Position numbers and translations under genes: made by a program. A DNA stretch of 64,000 nucleotides from NCBI GenBank assembly GCA_900472675.1, contig UCJA01000006.1:248001-312000 (forward strand), read 5' to 3'. The notes under the pieces were generated by a model. That model worked only from the letters and a program-made list of their open reading frames with translations. It made no database searches and had not been told where the DNA came from. This stretch comes from Hyphomicrobiales bacterium (GTDB lineage Bacteria > Pseudomonadota > Alphaproteobacteria > Rhizobiales > Rhizobiaceae). Below are positions 63,326 through 64,000 of this stretch, in pieces (positions within the stretch are counted from its first letter, which is position 1; each line of letters begins with the position of its first letter).

Positions 63326-64000
63326 CTAGATTGCAATTCCCGCACCCGACATGATTTCCTTCAGTTGAAGGTACTGCGCCTGGTAGGCTGCATCCTCGAT
63401 GTAGTCTTTCCACATCAAGACCACAGCGATGTCGCACCCTCCCAGGTAGGCAGGATTGAACGCCGACCCGATGCGTATCTTTCCCGTAGACAGGACGCGA
63501 GGGTAGTCCAACGGATTGCCAGAGGCCTGACCCGTAGTGAGATTGCGGATCTCCACCCGGCTCGGGCGAAGGCGGCTGAAATAGCAGGCCCAAGACGCAT
63601 TATTATTAGAACTCAGCGTCGTTCCTGAACTGGTAGTTGTTCCGGTGTCGGTATAGCGTGTTCTGGTCTGGGCAATCGCAGCGGTTCCGGCGACATACAT
63701 CGACACTCCGAAGGTAGCGACGCCCGGGACAGCGGATGGCGATCCGAAGTTGGACACGTACATTGGCTGGGTGGCCGGCGCGGCTCCATTCTCCGAGGTC
63801 TTGGCCACCACCATGAAACTCATCGAGTCTGTTTCAGGCACGTCGGTCTGGATGTAATCGGACATGCCCTTGAAGTGCATGTAACCGGCCATGTCGCCCG
63901 GGCTTCCAACGATGCGAGAAACGCTGTCGATGTCGACCAGATTACGGACCGCCTTCTTGATGTCCCCGTCGAAAAGGAAGAACCCTGCAATGTCCTCCGG
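63326..64000 (-). CDS. phage tail-like protein, C-terminal part (partial)
   Basis: The frame is open to the right edge, so only about 224 C-terminal residues are seen (PEDIAGFFLFDGDIKKAVRN at the edge; MHFKGMSDYIQTDVPETDSM; IRIGSAFNPAYLGGCDIAVV; LKEIMSGAGIAI at the end). The arrangement fits the LamG-like distal domain of rhizobial prophage tail or receptor-binding proteins. It points toward the lysis cluster on the same strand, with polysaccharide genes between them. Confidence 0.65.
   Translation of the reverse strand, partial: PEDIAGFFLFDGDIKKAVRNLVDIDSVSRIVGSPGDMAGYMHFKGMSDYIQTDVPETDSMSFMVVAKTSENGAAPATQPMYVSNFGSPSAVPGVATFGVSMYVAGTAAIAQTRTRYTDTGTTTSSGTTLSSNNNASWACYFSRLRPSRVEIRNLTTGQASGNPLDYPRVLSTGKIRIGSAFNPAYLGGCDIAVVLMWKDYIEDAAYQAQYLQLKEIMSGAGIAI

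Noticed and set aside
1-64000. CRISPR array
   Set aside because: No regularly spaced direct repeats of 25-40 bp were seen; the only tight tandem repeat is the two-unit 23-bp duplication at 49872-49917.

Overview
The window looks like a chromosomal segment of an alphaproteobacterium of the Rhizobiales, most likely Rhizobiaceae. The evidence is high-GC coding DNA and family content typical of that group: an ECF sigma/RskA-type anti-sigma pair beside a DUF4394 protein, the ligase-associated helicase/PdeM pair, a pyrD-DUF952 pair, a DUF6460 protein and a YitT-family protein. No rRNA, tRNA or CRISPR array was seen.

1-17.8 kb is core chromosome: the end of a ClC-type channel gene, an ECF sigma/anti-sigma operon with a symmetric divergent promoter pair, two alpha/beta hydrolases, the DNA-repair helicase and PdeM nuclease, a MATE exporter, dihydroorotate dehydrogenase, a LuxR-type response regulator, an S24-type repressor, a solute-binding protein and a glycosyltransferase. 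That glycosyltransferase is cut at its (Q/R)xxRW motif, and its missing C-terminal third reappears at 42.3 kb.

17.8-42.3 kb is an integrated element of about 24.5 kb sitting inside the glycosyltransferase gene. Imperfect 15-bp direct repeats mark its ends, and a matching pair of TAGCAAC repeats with 11-bp spacing lies just inside each end. A tyrosine integrase lies at the right end. The cargo is mostly defence: a DUF262/DUF1524 protein, an HTH/GIY-YIG fusion with two tiny coupled genes, a complete type I restriction-modification operon (hsdM-hsdS-hsdR plus a zinc peptidase) with a frameshifted Phd antitoxin in front, a serine recombinase, and a Schlafen/AlbA-STAND ATPase with a repeat-like C-terminus. 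A second module (AlpA-like regulator, HUH-type Rep-like protein, DUF927-type ATPase) looks like the element's own replication or excision machinery. A three-gene envelope-protein operon and a DUF3768 pair make up the rest.

42.3-45.7 kb returns to chromosome (GGDEF-EAL protein, BON-domain protein).

45.7-64 kb is a second accessory region in which surface-polysaccharide genes and phage genes are interleaved. The polysaccharide genes are a KpsM-like export permease, two hexapeptide acyltransferases, a sialyltransferase-like (GT29-like) protein, a 1191-residue TPR/TagF-like/GT4 fusion, tagD with a second TagB/F-like transferase, and a KpsC-like Kdo transferase. The phage genes are a GH108-type endolysin, overlapping spanin-like genes, two small membrane proteins, a tail-like protein running off the right edge, and two paralogous phage ABA-sandwich-like proteins. 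Two decayed IS256-family transposase pieces flank a methyltransferase gene. A reasonable reading is a prophage-linked cassette that remodels the cell surface, possibly with a glycerol-phosphate-containing capsule. That link is inferred from gene order and not shown directly.
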